A DNA stretch of 64,000 bases from Nostoc sp. RI_552 (GTDB lineage: Bacteria > Cyanobacteriota > Cyanobacteriia > Cyanobacteriales > Nostocaceae): the NCBI GenBank assembly GCA_016124525.1, contig WGNO01000015.1:1-64000 (forward strand), written 5' to 3'. The translations under genes were made by a program, and so were the position numbers. The notes beneath the pieces are model-generated. The model was not told the origin of the DNA, searched no databases, and saw only the letters and a list, made by a program, of their open reading frames with translations. Below are positions 49,172-59,160 of the stretch, in pieces (position 1 is the first letter of the stretch; every line of letters starts with the position of its first letter).

Positions 49172-50548
49172 AGGCTTGACACAAGGAATCAGAAGAATCT
49201 AAGATATTGTCAATGAAACAACAACTGAGAATTTAAATCAAATAATTATTTTCCATAGCGGCGCGTTTCATTTTTTGTCTGAGACTAGGTTTGTAGGTTT
49301 TTTCACAGTTAAGGGCATTAAGAGCAAAGCGTCTTAAAAGAGCAAAATTCTGAGGACTGTGGAAAGAACGAATGCGACAGGCATCTTCGGCAAAAGTACA
49401 GTCGAGAGTCCAGTGAGCCTCGTTTTCAATGCCCCAATGTTTGCGGATAGCCCGACCGATAAGTTGAGCATCACTGTGTAGAGAAGTCAAATAAAATTGC
49501 ACTTCACGAGTAGTCTTGTTCCAAAGATGCCGGACGCGCACAACCATCACTAGGCTTTGCAATCCTTCCCAGACCTTGGGTTGATAAAGTTGTGGAATCG
49601 CCGCAACGGGTAAAGTCCAAACTTCACGAATTTCTGTGGGATGATGAGCTTTCTCAATTCTTTTGTCATAGCTGACATCAACGCCTTGGAAATTGTTCGC
49701 TTTCTCAGTTTCAAACCATTGTTCGACTTGAGAATACAGAGTAGGATGATTGGCCTTGAGTGCCAAAACATAATCAGCTTTGTTGGCGACAATCTGTTTG
49801 GCAATTTCAGTTTGTGTTCCCATTGCATCAATTGTGATGATAGCGCCTGTGATATCTAGTAATTCCAATAATGCCGGAATCGCCGTAATTTCATTGGATT
49901 TATCTTCTACTTTCACCTGTGCCAATACCAAGCGTTGTTTACTTGCCCAGGCACTGACAACCCGGAGTGCTGATTGACCCTGATTGCGGTCATAGGAACC
50001 CCTAATTGTCTTTCCATCTATGGGGATAATCTCTCCTCCCATGGAACTGACCAGGGTTTACACCCATTGCAGAAAACATCGATTTAATGCTTCAGGGTCG
50101 ATGAACTCAAATACCCGCCGAAAGGTGTCATCCGATGGAATACCGTTTGGTAATGCCAAAAACTCTTCTAACCACTGTTGCTTACTAATGCCATAATTCT
50201 CAATATCTTCCCACCCTTGTGCTCCCGCAATGATTGCCAGAATTGCCATTACTAAGATGTCTTGAAGTTGATGTTTTTTTGTTCGCTCTACTTTCGGGTC
50301 TTTGATAGGAGCAAAATGCTCCACTAGACTCTGTTGAATGCTGCTAATGTCTGCTATTTCTTTTGGCTTTCACTGACCACGCACAGTTTGAACAGTGTCA
50401 GCCGATTTAGTTTCAAAGCCCTGTGACATCTACTTGACTCCTGTGATTTTCCATAACAGCATTGAAGTCATCTCATCGATCTTCCTCTTGAGTCAAGTGC
50501 GTTTTTTACATCCTTGTTTATGCTTATCTGATTTTATTTGTCAAGCTT
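49172..50548 (-). mobile_element. ISAs1-family insertion sequence, ~1.38 kb
   Basis: Terminal inverted repeats AGGCTTGACACAAGGAATCA.. (49172-49193) and its imperfect complement ending ..TTTGTCAAGCTT (50527-50548) match at 17 of 22 positions and enclose one transposase frame. The flanking bases (left CATCTCAATC, right CCATTATACC) show no target duplication, which points to a deletion or recombination after insertion. This fits the missing 5' part of cas1. Confidence 0.85.
49233..50324 (-). pseudogene. ISAs1-family transposase, one nonsense codon
   Basis: From ATG 50324: DPKVERTKKHQLQDILVMAI, SKQQWLEEFLALPNGIPSDD and TFRRVFEFIDPEALNRCFLQWV (ISAs1 N-terminal domain). Then TAA at 50058-50060 in the same frame, then EIIPIDGKTIRGSYDRNQGQ, ITIDAMGTQTEIAKQI and HWGIENEAHWTLDCTFAEDA (DDE domain with both Asp and Glu). 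One CAA-to-TAA change explains the break. The element is immobile unless complemented by a sister copy. Confidence 0.9.
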
Positions 50549-50561
50549 CCATTATACCAAA

Positions 50562-51326
50562 TTAGATGAGCTTACCCTGCCGTCCTACATCTCCCAAATT
50601 CTGAGAGATAAATGTCTCAAAGGAGGGTAAATTTAATGAGCGCGAACCTTGATTCCAAATTTGCTCGATTTGTTCCCACCATTCTTGCTTTAAATTATCA
50701 CGTTGCTGGGGAATTAATTTATTTACTAATTCCTGCATTGCTTGGGGCATCTTATCATAGGATATACCTGATTGGATAGCCCAGGAAAGATTTTGTAGGT
50801 CTTGATGGGCAATATTAGAATTAGCTGCTGCTAAATTTAATGCTGCTAATACCTCCTTACGCTTTCCTCCATATTGTCCTAAGAGATAACGATGTCCATT
50901 GGGACTTGCTGCTACTTTTTGCAGACAGTAAACTTTCACAAAAATAGCATAGTCCCCAGGAGGTATAGCATCTTGTGGATTAGAATTTTGTAAATCAAGT
51001 AACACCGGGTTAAATTCATTTCCTGGAAGAGAAGAAATCCTGGGAAACAGTTTGTCACTGCTAACTGTGACAGGCGCATTTTTTTCAGATATTTCTCTGA
51101 TTTGTTTTGCTAATAGGGATTCTGTCAGTTTTCCAGGATCAATACAAATTCCAGCAAAACAGATTTTTTTATCGCCTCCAATTATGATATCTAATAAACC
51201 TTTACGCAGTTCTGGTTCATTAGTAACAACCTGAAAAGCTATTACTTGTTCTTGAATATTTAAAGTATGACTGGTTAAGACTAAACTTAGTAGTAGTTTA
51301 GCAATTTTTCTCTTGTTAAAATTCAT
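50562..51326 (-). CDS. Secreted protein of unknown function
   Basis: 254 residues. RBS AAAGGAG lies just upstream of the ATG. N-terminal signal-like segment KIAKLLLSLVLTSHTLNI. The body is mixed, with CFAGICIDPGKLTESLLAKQ and NEFNPVLLDLQNSNPQDAIP and a Gln/Trp-rich end (WWEQIEQIWNQGSRSLNLPS). I do not recognise a family. It sits 13 bp beyond the ISAs1 right end and 48 bp downstream of another secreted protein. Confidence 0.65.
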   Translation of the reverse strand: MNFNKRKIAKLLLSLVLTSHTLNIQEQVIAFQVVTNEPELRKGLLDIIIGGDKKICFAGICIDPGKLTESLLAKQIREISEKNAPVTVSSDKLFPRISSLPGNEFNPVLLDLQNSNPQDAIPPGDYAIFVKVYCLQKVAASPNGHRYLLGQYGGKRKEVLAALNLAAANSNIAHQDLQNLSWAIQSGISYDKMPQAMQELVNKLIPQQRDNLKQEWWEQIEQIWNQGSRSLNLPSFETFISQNLGDVGRQGKLI

Positions 51327-51374
51327 GGGTAACTCCTTTCTTCAGTCTCAAATTTATTTAGACGATTTTATTTT

Positions 51375-51857
51375 CTAAATACAAAATACGAATCCCCAAG
51401 GCAGTTTTTGAGTTAGTGATTTATTAGAATAATCATTAATACATTCAAAGAATTTGATTCTATTAGCCTTTAAAAATCCGTAAGTAACTACGTAATCACT
51501 GTGATTAAGACCAAAACTAACCATACTAACTGATGGGCAGTTGCTAATAATATTTTCGGTAATTGAAGTCAAAAATCTACCAGATATTAAAATAGATTCT
51601 GTTGCTGCACCCTCTAATCCAAAGGCATAGGAATGTGGGCGATTTTTAGGATACAATTTGTAATTCTCAGCAATGTTTGATTGATAAATATTAACAACTT
51701 TAACTTTTCTATTATTTTGAATTTGATTTTTTGCTAATCGCAAAGCTGTATTGCATCCAGAAATTGATTTGATATTTTGTGCCAGTGTGGGTAATGAAAT
51801 GCAAATTATGCTATGAGTAGCAATCAACCCAGTTGCTATAAATGGATGTACATTCAT
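51375..51857 (-). CDS. Small secreted protein of unknown function
   Basis: 160 residues. Signal peptide HPFIATGLIATHSIICISLP-TLA, then a domain with conserved-looking Cys (ISGCNTALRLAKNQIQ, NIISNCPSVSMVSFGLN, FFECINDYS). No family is recognised. It is in series with the next secreted protein, probably one transcript. The C-terminus ends LPWGFVFCI. Confidence 0.6.
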   Translation of the reverse strand: MNVHPFIATGLIATHSIICISLPTLAQNIKSISGCNTALRLAKNQIQNNRKVKVVNIYQSNIAENYKLYPKNRPHSYAFGLEGAATESILISGRFLTSITENIISNCPSVSMVSFGLNHSDYVVTYGFLKANRIKFFECINDYSNKSLTQKLPWGFVFCI

Positions 51858-52177
51858 ATATTTATATCCTTATTACCTCAAAAGTTATTGGTGGCAATAC
51901 TTATACAGCAAACTTCAGTATCATCACCAATTGCGTCTTTATTGGCTTATGCAAATTCTGCAATGTCATCACTATATCCTTTCATTTGTCCTCCACGACT
52001 ATGACACGACACAAAGACGACCATACACTCGTGGTCTTTAAGTTACCAGTAAAAGATGTAGATTGAGCAGGTATCTGATGCGAATGACAAAAGAACTCAC
52101 TTGCGTCAACAAGAAACAAGGAAGATGAACCAAGGCCAAACATCCACCCGCTTCCATTAATTCAACTTCCGAAATTT
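51858..52177. other. Intergenic region upstream of the small secreted protein
   Basis: 320 bp with no gene that I can support. A short palindrome GACCA...TGGTC (52018-52035) is visible. Minus-strand translations contain gene-like bits (e.g. QIPAQSTSFTGNLKTTSVW) interrupted by stops, which may be a decayed gene that I cannot identify. Confidence 0.4.
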
Positions 52178-54301
52178 TCAACTGTCATAATTACTTAAAA
52201 TTCCTTCACCGATTGTCTTTACCCTCTGGAGCAACTCTTCTGGAGTTACCACCTTCACCTCTGCACCAAAACCAACAATCCATCGCCACAAATCAAAATC
52301 ATCTAAAGTCCACTTGGGAAAGGTGACTTGAAAACGATGGGGGAAATTGCGATCGCGGGTTTTGTTCAAGCAAAATAATGCATCTGGAATGTTATTGGTT
52401 ATCTTGTGAATTGGCGGCGACATTTTCATCTGTGCAAACCGTTTTGTTCCCTCAGTAATAAACGGATAAATCCTATCGCTAAACCACAATTCCACCGTCA
52501 CGCAGACTTGCATTCGTTTTTGTTTATCATCACTGAGAAACAGTTTTTGGTCAGTGGTGCTGTTTCCTAAGTGCATACCTGCACCGGCCTTAAATAATTT
52601 TTGTAACTTTTGTAACGTCTTTTCTTGTTCTTCCCGACTGCGTTGTTTAGTTTGTAGTCTACCTAAAAAAAGTCTATCCAGACGTTCAAACCGCAATAAA
52701 CCAGAAGTTTCACCACTGAAGCACTCATAACCCAAATACCAAGCAAAGTTAGAAAACACGATTTGTAATGGATATGCTAAGAAAAAATCCTTTTCATCTG
52801 CTGTGTATTTACCTACGCCTGCAAACCGTTTTAACTCCAAAAGCTTTCCTTCTACAATCCCCCTTTCTAACTGGGCTAGATGATTACTTAACGCACTCCT
52901 ATGGAGATGCTTGGGGTCCACAATGGAAGTATTAGCGATCGCCCGTACAGGATAAATATTTTCAGTATTTTCAATAATATGTGCTTGTAATAAACGCTGC
53001 TTGAATGTTTCGTAGATTCCCAAAGCCTGGGGGTCATTTAAACTGTTAGCTTGGGATTGAATCATATCAAATACCTTGATTAATTCTGGTTTAGAAAGGA
53101 TGCCTGTACCAGCAAAATAACCGTTACGCATAGAAAAATTAGGCAATATTTTATAGGGTTTCAAGACTTTTTCAATATCCTTGCGAATTGTAGCTTTTTC
53201 TCGACGGTGGTCGTCAACTATTCCAGCTTGCCGTAAGGAGTGAATTAAAGTATTCAAGCTACCTGCACCCATATCTGTTAAAAAAGGATAGTGGAGAATA
53301 AAGCGGATTGTACCGATTAAACGCTCAAAAACTTGCTTGTCTGAGTAAGAGTGTACTGCACTTAAAGATATCAATTCATCGCTCTTAAATTCTTGATTTT
53401 TGTGACTGGCTACAGAAAAAGTAGCATTGATAATTCCTTGAGTTTCCAACCATTCCAAATCAGCCGCTATGGCATCTTTGTTTGCATAAACTGCACCCCG
53501 CAGTTTAGCCATAATAGTAGTAATTTCTTCTAAAAAATTAACAAAATTAGGAACATAACCAAGAATATCTTCTAATAATTTAGGTTTACTTAAATGAAAT
53601 TCCCCAATCCCAGGATAGTTAATGATTAAGAATATCAAATACATCAAACGCTCAAAATCTAGCAAACGACTATAACGATGGAGTGTGATTTTTGCATAAC
53701 GATTTTGGGAATTGACAATTTTACGGGGAACATCTGCAATTAGTTTCGCAATTTGATGTGCGGAAAATTTCGGTGCAGTCACATCAATTTTATTGACTGC
53801 GGCGAATCCTTCCCCAGTAATGGGCGGAAATTGTTGCAGCATTTTATACATACTTTCAATGATAGTGGCGGGAACTTGGCGTTGGCGTTGTTGATTCCAT
53901 TCCATACAAGTTGAAAGGGGAGTTTGTAAGTACCAAGCAATCCAGTTAGGTTGGGTTAATTTCCTTTGTGCAACTTGGCTATTAACTTTCAGCAAAAAGT
54001 CAATGCGAAAACAACGCTTAAAATTAGTAGCATCATAGATGATACTTTTACCCTCACTCAATGCAGTACAAATAAGCTGAATGGCGGTTTCCTCAATTTT
54101 TTGCCATTCCCCTTGAATTGCCGCATCACCATATAACTCTTCGCGGATGTCGTCAGTGGAAATGATTTCGCAATTTCCCAACCTAGATATGAGTTTTGCA
54201 AAGGTAGATTTACCGCTTCCTGGTGTTCCAATGAGAAAATGCGCGACGGCTTTGGAGTCAGTTTTGGTTGACACTTGATTCTTGAGTGTGGCTGTTGGCA
54301 T
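52178..54301 (-). CDS. P-loop kinase-WYL fusion protein, CRISPR-associated
   Basis: 707 residues. The N-terminal P-loop kinase-like domain (~20-190) has Walker A LIGTPGSGKSTFAKLI (Lys31), IISTDDIREELYGD and IIYDATNFKRCFR, in the style of polynucleotide kinase/zeta-toxin enzymes. The middle holds winged-helix-like segments. The C-terminal ~450 residues are WYL (NFAWYLGYECF) and parallel the stand-alone WYL protein at 3690-4880. It could sense or phosphorylate nucleic acid or nucleotide and regulate the adjacent type III-B genes. It lies 3' of the CARF-HEPN gene on the same strand, separated by a 426-bp gap. Confidence 0.82.
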   Translation of the reverse strand: MPTATLKNQVSTKTDSKAVAHFLIGTPGSGKSTFAKLISRLGNCEIISTDDIREELYGDAAIQGEWQKIEETAIQLICTALSEGKSIIYDATNFKRCFRIDFLLKVNSQVAQRKLTQPNWIAWYLQTPLSTCMEWNQQRQRQVPATIIESMYKMLQQFPPITGEGFAAVNKIDVTAPKFSAHQIAKLIADVPRKIVNSQNRYAKITLHRYSRLLDFERLMYLIFLIINYPGIGEFHLSKPKLLEDILGYVPNFVNFLEEITTIMAKLRGAVYANKDAIAADLEWLETQGIINATFSVASHKNQEFKSDELISLSAVHSYSDKQVFERLIGTIRFILHYPFLTDMGAGSLNTLIHSLRQAGIVDDHRREKATIRKDIEKVLKPYKILPNFSMRNGYFAGTGILSKPELIKVFDMIQSQANSLNDPQALGIYETFKQRLLQAHIIENTENIYPVRAIANTSIVDPKHLHRSALSNHLAQLERGIVEGKLLELKRFAGVGKYTADEKDFFLAYPLQIVFSNFAWYLGYECFSGETSGLLRFERLDRLFLGRLQTKQRSREEQEKTLQKLQKLFKAGAGMHLGNSTTDQKLFLSDDKQKRMQVCVTVELWFSDRIYPFITEGTKRFAQMKMSPPIHKITNNIPDALFCLNKTRDRNFPHRFQVTFPKWTLDDFDLWRWIVGFGAEVKVVTPEELLQRVKTIGEGILSNYDS

Positions 54302-54727
54302 CTCAGGTGATATTTATTTTGCTTTTTATATTCTGATGTTAAAGTGTCATGGTCTTTTTTACTTTTGTGCTAGTGCGAATGACGATTTTTAGTCGCTAAT
54401 CTCTGGGGTAAATTTTCACTGTTTCCATTAAATCATCCCCACATTGTTAGTAGAGAGTGCAGAAGGCTGGAAGGTTTCAAAAACAAGAATTACAGGACTT
54501 ATTTTCGCCGATCTCACTCAAAAGTATAATTTCAGCCATCGCCTATCAATATCTCATCTCTGAAAAAATCCTCAAATTTAGTCACAGCAAGGGCTTGATA
54601 ATTTGCGCGAATCTCTATTTCATAGATAATGACTCAAACGCTGAACAGAAAAGGATTTGAGGATTATATAACAGTTGTTCGCCTAAAACAGCTATAGATT
54701 CCCGCAGTTGTCCTTGCATCAAACCCA
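54302..54727. other. 426-bp gap between kinase-WYL and CARF-HEPN genes
   Basis: A plus-strand frame (54457-54660, GTG start) has no recognisable content and is probably random. A minus-strand stretch just 3' of the CARF-HEPN stop reads WVAMMGLMQGQLRESIAVLG, EQLLYNPQILFC in another frame, possibly the tail of a lost gene. It presumably contains the kinase-WYL promoter. Confidence 0.35.
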
Positions 54728-56413
54728 TCATTGCAACCCATGTTGAGTTAACTGAGTTATAACCCAGTCACGAACATCAGAGTAAATATAGTAAGGACTA
54801 TTCAAACCTACATAGTGACTGACAGTTTTATTAAAAATCCGTGCTGTTTGCTGACTGATATTCGTGATTTCTGTCAAAATTTCTGTCGGGAGACAAGCTT
54901 GATTAGCATATTTAATCTTATAGTTTTTACACTTTCTATCTTTTTCTAGGATTTTTTCCATACTTTCTAAAGAAACACCTTGAGAACTATGGATAATTTG
55001 GTTTCGTTTATCAATCCAGTAATCCAGCCTATCTAAAGATTCAGTAATCTTTTGCCAAGCAGTTTTCTCTATGAGATTACTTCTAAACTTAATTAGAGCA
55101 TCGATAAAATTCCTCTTACTAAATCTTCCTTGTAAAAGGTATGGTAACTTATTGTTACATTTTCTACCTTCCGCTTTTTCAAAAAATTGCCACAATTGAC
55201 GTTCTACTTGCTTTTTATCTACATACCAATTATCACGATATCCAGTTTGATCGAAATATTTCACCCCCCCCAAAGACCTAATTATATCATGTAAACTTTC
55301 TTCACAAAAAGAAGCCAATCTAGATAAAAAATGAGCAATTTGGTTCAGTTGCCAATAAATACGACATTGTGTATAAATATTTAAAAGCTTATTATAATTA
55401 TCATCACAAACTAATTTGTGCAAATTACTAGATTGCCGCAAATATTTATTCTCAATCCTTTTTAAATCTTGACTAGCCTTCACATTATCTAAATTTAAAC
55501 AATCTACTGCTACATTCAAGGCTGTAATAACTTGTTGAATTAGAGAATCATTGATAGCACTTGCCTCAAGTACATTTTCTTGGACTAAGGATTGTAAATA
55601 TCCCTCAAAACTTCTCATTAATTGAATAGAACCATCAAAATCCCAGCGTTGTAAAATTTGGTTAACCGCCTGGTACTTTTGTCCTCGAATGTATAGCCAA
55701 TAAGCATTTAATTTACAAGGAGATGGTTCTCCTGCTAAGACTTTGGTAATATCTAATTCCGGTTCTAGATAAGCTTGGAAATCTACACTCAAAGCCATAA
55801 CTTGGATTCGCAAAGCGGTTTGCATTTGGGGTGTACCACCCTTGAGACTAATTAGAATCTTATCCTGTCCCTGACTAATTTTATGCAACTGTTCATAATA
55901 GTAATTAAACAAAGTATCTTGCTCAACAGGTTTAATGTGTTGGGGAATTATAATTGGAGTAATTTGCAAATCTAGAATTTCTCTTTGCAACCAAATATTG
56001 AGAATTTTAGCCAGATTAACCGTATCTGTAGGATAACCATAAACTTCAGACGGTGGTTGATCAGTAACAAAATAATAAACGTGTTTGACATGAAACTTTT
56101 CCTGGGCAGTTTTAATAATTCCCCATATTCTCCCAGGACGCAATCTAGAATGCCAGTAGTCAGGATTTTGTTGGTAATTTTCTAATATTTTATGGGTTAA
56201 ATCTCGAAAAGAAGCATTATTATTCAGCTTGAGTTCCTCACATAAAAATTCTTCAATGAATGCTTCACGCTGGGACCAAAGTGCGGCTTCATTAGAATTT
56301 CCAGGTGGTAACTTAATATTTGGTTCATTCCGGTCAAATTTTATGGGAAAATAGTAATCTTCGATTTTAACTGCTAAGTCAGAAGTGCCGATATTAGCAA
56401 TAAGGATAGACAT
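54728..56413 (-). CDS. CARF-HEPN ribonuclease, Csm6/Csx1-like type III accessory
   Basis: 561 residues from the ATG at 56413. CARF-like Rossmann domain ~1-230: MSILIANIGTSDLAVKI, then the ligand-loop motif ILISLKGGTPQMQTALRIQV (~186-205). The long helical C-terminus ends in a HEPN domain with RxxxxH in DYWIDKRNQIIHSSQG (Arg470, His475). Such proteins bind cyclic oligoadenylate made by Cas10 and then degrade RNA non-specifically. It is next to the cmr operon, whose Cmr2 has an intact GGDD cyclase motif, so a signalling pair is likely. Confidence 0.85.
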   Translation of the reverse strand: MSILIANIGTSDLAVKIEDYYFPIKFDRNEPNIKLPPGNSNEAALWSQREAFIEEFLCEELKLNNNASFRDLTHKILENYQQNPDYWHSRLRPGRIWGIIKTAQEKFHVKHVYYFVTDQPPSEVYGYPTDTVNLAKILNIWLQREILDLQITPIIIPQHIKPVEQDTLFNYYYEQLHKISQGQDKILISLKGGTPQMQTALRIQVMALSVDFQAYLEPELDITKVLAGEPSPCKLNAYWLYIRGQKYQAVNQILQRWDFDGSIQLMRSFEGYLQSLVQENVLEASAINDSLIQQVITALNVAVDCLNLDNVKASQDLKRIENKYLRQSSNLHKLVCDDNYNKLLNIYTQCRIYWQLNQIAHFLSRLASFCEESLHDIIRSLGGVKYFDQTGYRDNWYVDKKQVERQLWQFFEKAEGRKCNNKLPYLLQGRFSKRNFIDALIKFRSNLIEKTAWQKITESLDRLDYWIDKRNQIIHSSQGVSLESMEKILEKDRKCKNYKIKYANQACLPTEILTEITNISQQTARIFNKTVSHYVGLNSPYYIYSDVRDWVITQLTQHGLQ

Positions 56414-56522
56414 ATTTTGGTTCTCACTAAGGGTAATTTTTGGACAATTTAAGAGTGAACAGGGAACAGTTATCAGGTATATCAGCATAGACTTAAACCC
56501 AGGGATTTAACTGATAACTGGT

Positions 56523-58382
56523 TTATGATCTACCCTGCCAAATTTCTCTATGTTCTTTGATAGGATGCTTCTGTTGTATTAACAAATTGAAATATGCTTG
56601 ACGACGTGGATTATCAACCCCGAAAATAGTTATGACATCAAAGCAATGGCCAACACGCGCAATCCAAATAGGCGATCGCACCTGTATTGAACCACATAAC
56701 TCTGAGTCATAGCCATTCCCTGTATTAGCTTGTTGATGCAGCAAGGCTAAAGCTGGAGGTTTATCATTACTAAAATCACCCTGGACACAAATAATCCGAC
56801 AGTTGCTATCAACCGCCTCCGCCCAATCACCACTTCTGGTTGCGGTTCTTGACTGTGTATGATCGAAACATAACTGAGTCAGTGTTGATAGATTCCTATA
56901 AAAAGAATCTAACCGACCACGAAAAAGACTTTGAAAATCATCTAACTGTTCGGGACAATTCCAATATTCATTTTCTGGACTTTCGCTCATGAGTTTAACA
57001 GTTGAACCACGCCAAAAAGGGGGTCTGGAGTTGCACCTTTTTTTGCGAGAATAACATGGTCTTCTTGCTCCTTGACCAACACCACCAAGATGGAAAGTTA
57101 ACCATGTTAAACTTTCTAACAATTTTTTCAAAGCTGTTTGCTCTTCGGGCTGCATATCCCGAACAACTGCTGACTGATATAAAATTAAACTTCCTGTAGC
57201 TAATCCAAATTCTTTTTCTTTATCTTGAGCATTATTGCGGATGATTTTACCATCATAAATTTCTAATTGAAACATTCCCAATTTAGCTGTAGGGTCAATA
57301 CCTCCAAAAATCTTTAATTCCCATTGTTTAACTGTACTTGCTTCCAACACTCCTAAAGCTAATGTCCGAAACCAATAACGCAACATAGAACGAAAAGCGG
57401 GAGGACGAACTTCAGATTTTGCCTCACCTGGTGGTTTCCACCCTGTCCCTTCACTATTTTTTGCCCACCTTTTAAATTCCTGTCTTCCACGGACTAATTG
57501 TCCCTGTAATTCAAATTTAACACTCAGAATTCGTTTTTTTGGTTTTTCTTGTTCTACTTTAGTTTGAACCTCTAACACTCCATAACCACTATTTACCCTT
57601 GAGCCTACGCCTTGATTCAGAGCTTTAATTAACCATTTTTGCACAAGGTTAAGAATTTCTAGATTTTGCTTGTCATGTACCCGTAAACCAACTACAAAAG
57701 TCACTTTCCGCAATGATAAAAATACATTAGGATTAGTTTTATAATGTGGATTATCACCATCCCATGTCCAGATAGAGTTTGCCACATCTGGTACCAACCC
57801 AGGTATTTCATCCGGAGAATCTTTATCTGTTTCTGGGAATGGTAAGGGGTAAGCATCAAGAAAAATCACTTTCCCCATGGAAGTAGTTGGTTGGATGTCG
57901 CCAAATATTTCTCGGATCTCATCATCAGTGACATCGCGATGGCATCTTGCCATTTCTCGCGCCACACCCTTTAATGTAGAGCTGGGAATATAAGGCATAC
58001 CCAAAGCATCAAAGGCAGGTAATAATATCGATGCTGGCCCTCGCATCCCTCCCACACGTACCCGCCAAGATACAGTAGCCTCAAATGATACTGTAGCTAA
58101 CCTCCGAGTCCGGTCTGTTAATGTTCTCAGTCGAGAATCATAGTTACTTGTTTTTTGTAATTCATCCAGTAGTTGTATAACTTCACCGTTGTTGACTAAA
58201 TCAATTTGTGTGGCTAATTTTTTCCCCCGTTTAGAAGTGTCATTTGGTTTTTCTCTTAAAATCCGCATCCATCGCAGATACTCGACGAAACTGGCTTCTT
58301 TTACAAAATTTAAATTGCGATGTAAAGGATGATTTAGCCAAGGATTAGTGGGAATAGGTTGTCTTGCTCCAGCATCAGTCAT
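56523..58382 (-). CDS. Cmr6-Cmr1 fused RAMP protein (type III-B)
   Basis: 619 residues. The first ~285 look like Cmr6: ALGMPYIPSSTLKGVAREMA, EIREIFGDIQPTTSMGKVIF and the Gly-rich SRVNSGYGVLEV. The remainder is Cmr1-like: SVKFELQGQLVRGRQEF, SEVRPPAFRSMLRYWFRTLA, FGGIDPTAKLGMFQLEIYDG and HLGGVGQGARRPCY. Cmr1 and Cmr6 normally are separate subunits at the 3'-crRNA end of the Cmr complex; here they share one chain. Family TIGR03986-type cyanobacterial RAMP is an alternative label. It is last in the cmr row, 237 bp after cmr5. Confidence 0.8.
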   Translation of the reverse strand: MTDAGARQPIPTNPWLNHPLHRNLNFVKEASFVEYLRWMRILREKPNDTSKRGKKLATQIDLVNNGEVIQLLDELQKTSNYDSRLRTLTDRTRRLATVSFEATVSWRVRVGGMRGPASILLPAFDALGMPYIPSSTLKGVAREMARCHRDVTDDEIREIFGDIQPTTSMGKVIFLDAYPLPFPETDKDSPDEIPGLVPDVANSIWTWDGDNPHYKTNPNVFLSLRKVTFVVGLRVHDKQNLEILNLVQKWLIKALNQGVGSRVNSGYGVLEVQTKVEQEKPKKRILSVKFELQGQLVRGRQEFKRWAKNSEGTGWKPPGEAKSEVRPPAFRSMLRYWFRTLALGVLEASTVKQWELKIFGGIDPTAKLGMFQLEIYDGKIIRNNAQDKEKEFGLATGSLILYQSAVVRDMQPEEQTALKKLLESLTWLTFHLGGVGQGARRPCYSRKKRCNSRPPFWRGSTVKLMSESPENEYWNCPEQLDDFQSLFRGRLDSFYRNLSTLTQLCFDHTQSRTATRSGDWAEAVDSNCRIICVQGDFSNDKPPALALLHQQANTGNGYDSELCGSIQVRSPIWIARVGHCFDVITIFGVDNPRRQAYFNLLIQQKHPIKEHREIWQGRS

Positions 58383-58619
58383 ACTAACAGTTCCTACATC
58401 TTTAATGTTGCTGTACTTCTTTGATTAGGGAATTTCAACTAAAAAATATCCATGTGGGGTATGTCAGCGGAATTAACATTGAACATACCGATAAATTATT
58501 CAGGTGTTCGTAAATGAAAAGATGATATCAAATTGAGAAAATTTCTTCCTTTGCTCCTGAGCTTGTCTGAGTTCATACTAATGTGTGAGCAACGCCATTA
58601 TTCCTACTGACGCACCGTA

Positions 58620-59069
58620 CTAACTATTAACTGTAGTTACTTGATTAGTAGTTTGGTTGACATCATTATTAGACCTTTGTTTAGGGTACAATGCTTCAGC
58701 CCAAAACGAAAATTCCCGTGCTACTTGCAGTGCAACTCCTGTCAATCCCAAATATTCCGACGCAGACAAACCAATAATTTTTCTCATTCCCTCCATACCT
58801 ACAAGTGGGTTAGGCTGGGTATTTGGGTAAACTAATTCTCCTAATGTTTGAAAAAAGCATCTCAGAATCTTCTGTTTTTGTATCTGATTAACCAAAGCAG
58901 GGTCTTCCCCTTTTAATCGCATTAATCCCCAAGTAGCAATATAAGTATATAGTTCAACAGCTTGACTTTTTTGTTCATCATGATGTTCGGTCTGTTGGGT
59001 ACTTTCCTTTACTGCTTTCAGATTTTGATAAACCTTAATAGAATTTTTGCGAGGATCGTAGTTAGCCAT
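58620..59069 (-). CDS. cmr5: Cmr5, type III-B small subunit
   Basis: 149 residues, mostly helical. KAVKESTQQTEHHDEQKSQA, LYTYIATWGLMRLKGEDP and GLTGVALQVAREFSFWAEAL fit the Cmr5 alpha-bundle, including the conserved late Trp-Ala-Glu-Ala-Leu. Cmr5 lines the inner filament with Cmr4. It lies between cmr4 and the Cmr6-Cmr1 fusion. The C-terminal tail (NNDVNQTTNQVTTVNS) is disordered. Confidence 0.88.
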   Translation of the reverse strand: MANYDPRKNSIKVYQNLKAVKESTQQTEHHDEQKSQAVELYTYIATWGLMRLKGEDPALVNQIQKQKILRCFFQTLGELVYPNTQPNPLVGMEGMRKIIGLSASEYLGLTGVALQVAREFSFWAEALYPKQRSNNDVNQTTNQVTTVNS

Positions 59070-59160
59070 TTATTTTCTTCCTATGTACAAAATGATGCAA
59101 TTAATTCTCTATTTAAAAAATTAAAAATTTCGCACAACATTTTTAATTGTTAGTTTCAAC

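Noticed and set aside
54457..54660. 67-codon plus-strand frame with GTG start
   Set aside because: Opposite to all neighbours, no family signal, no clear RBS.
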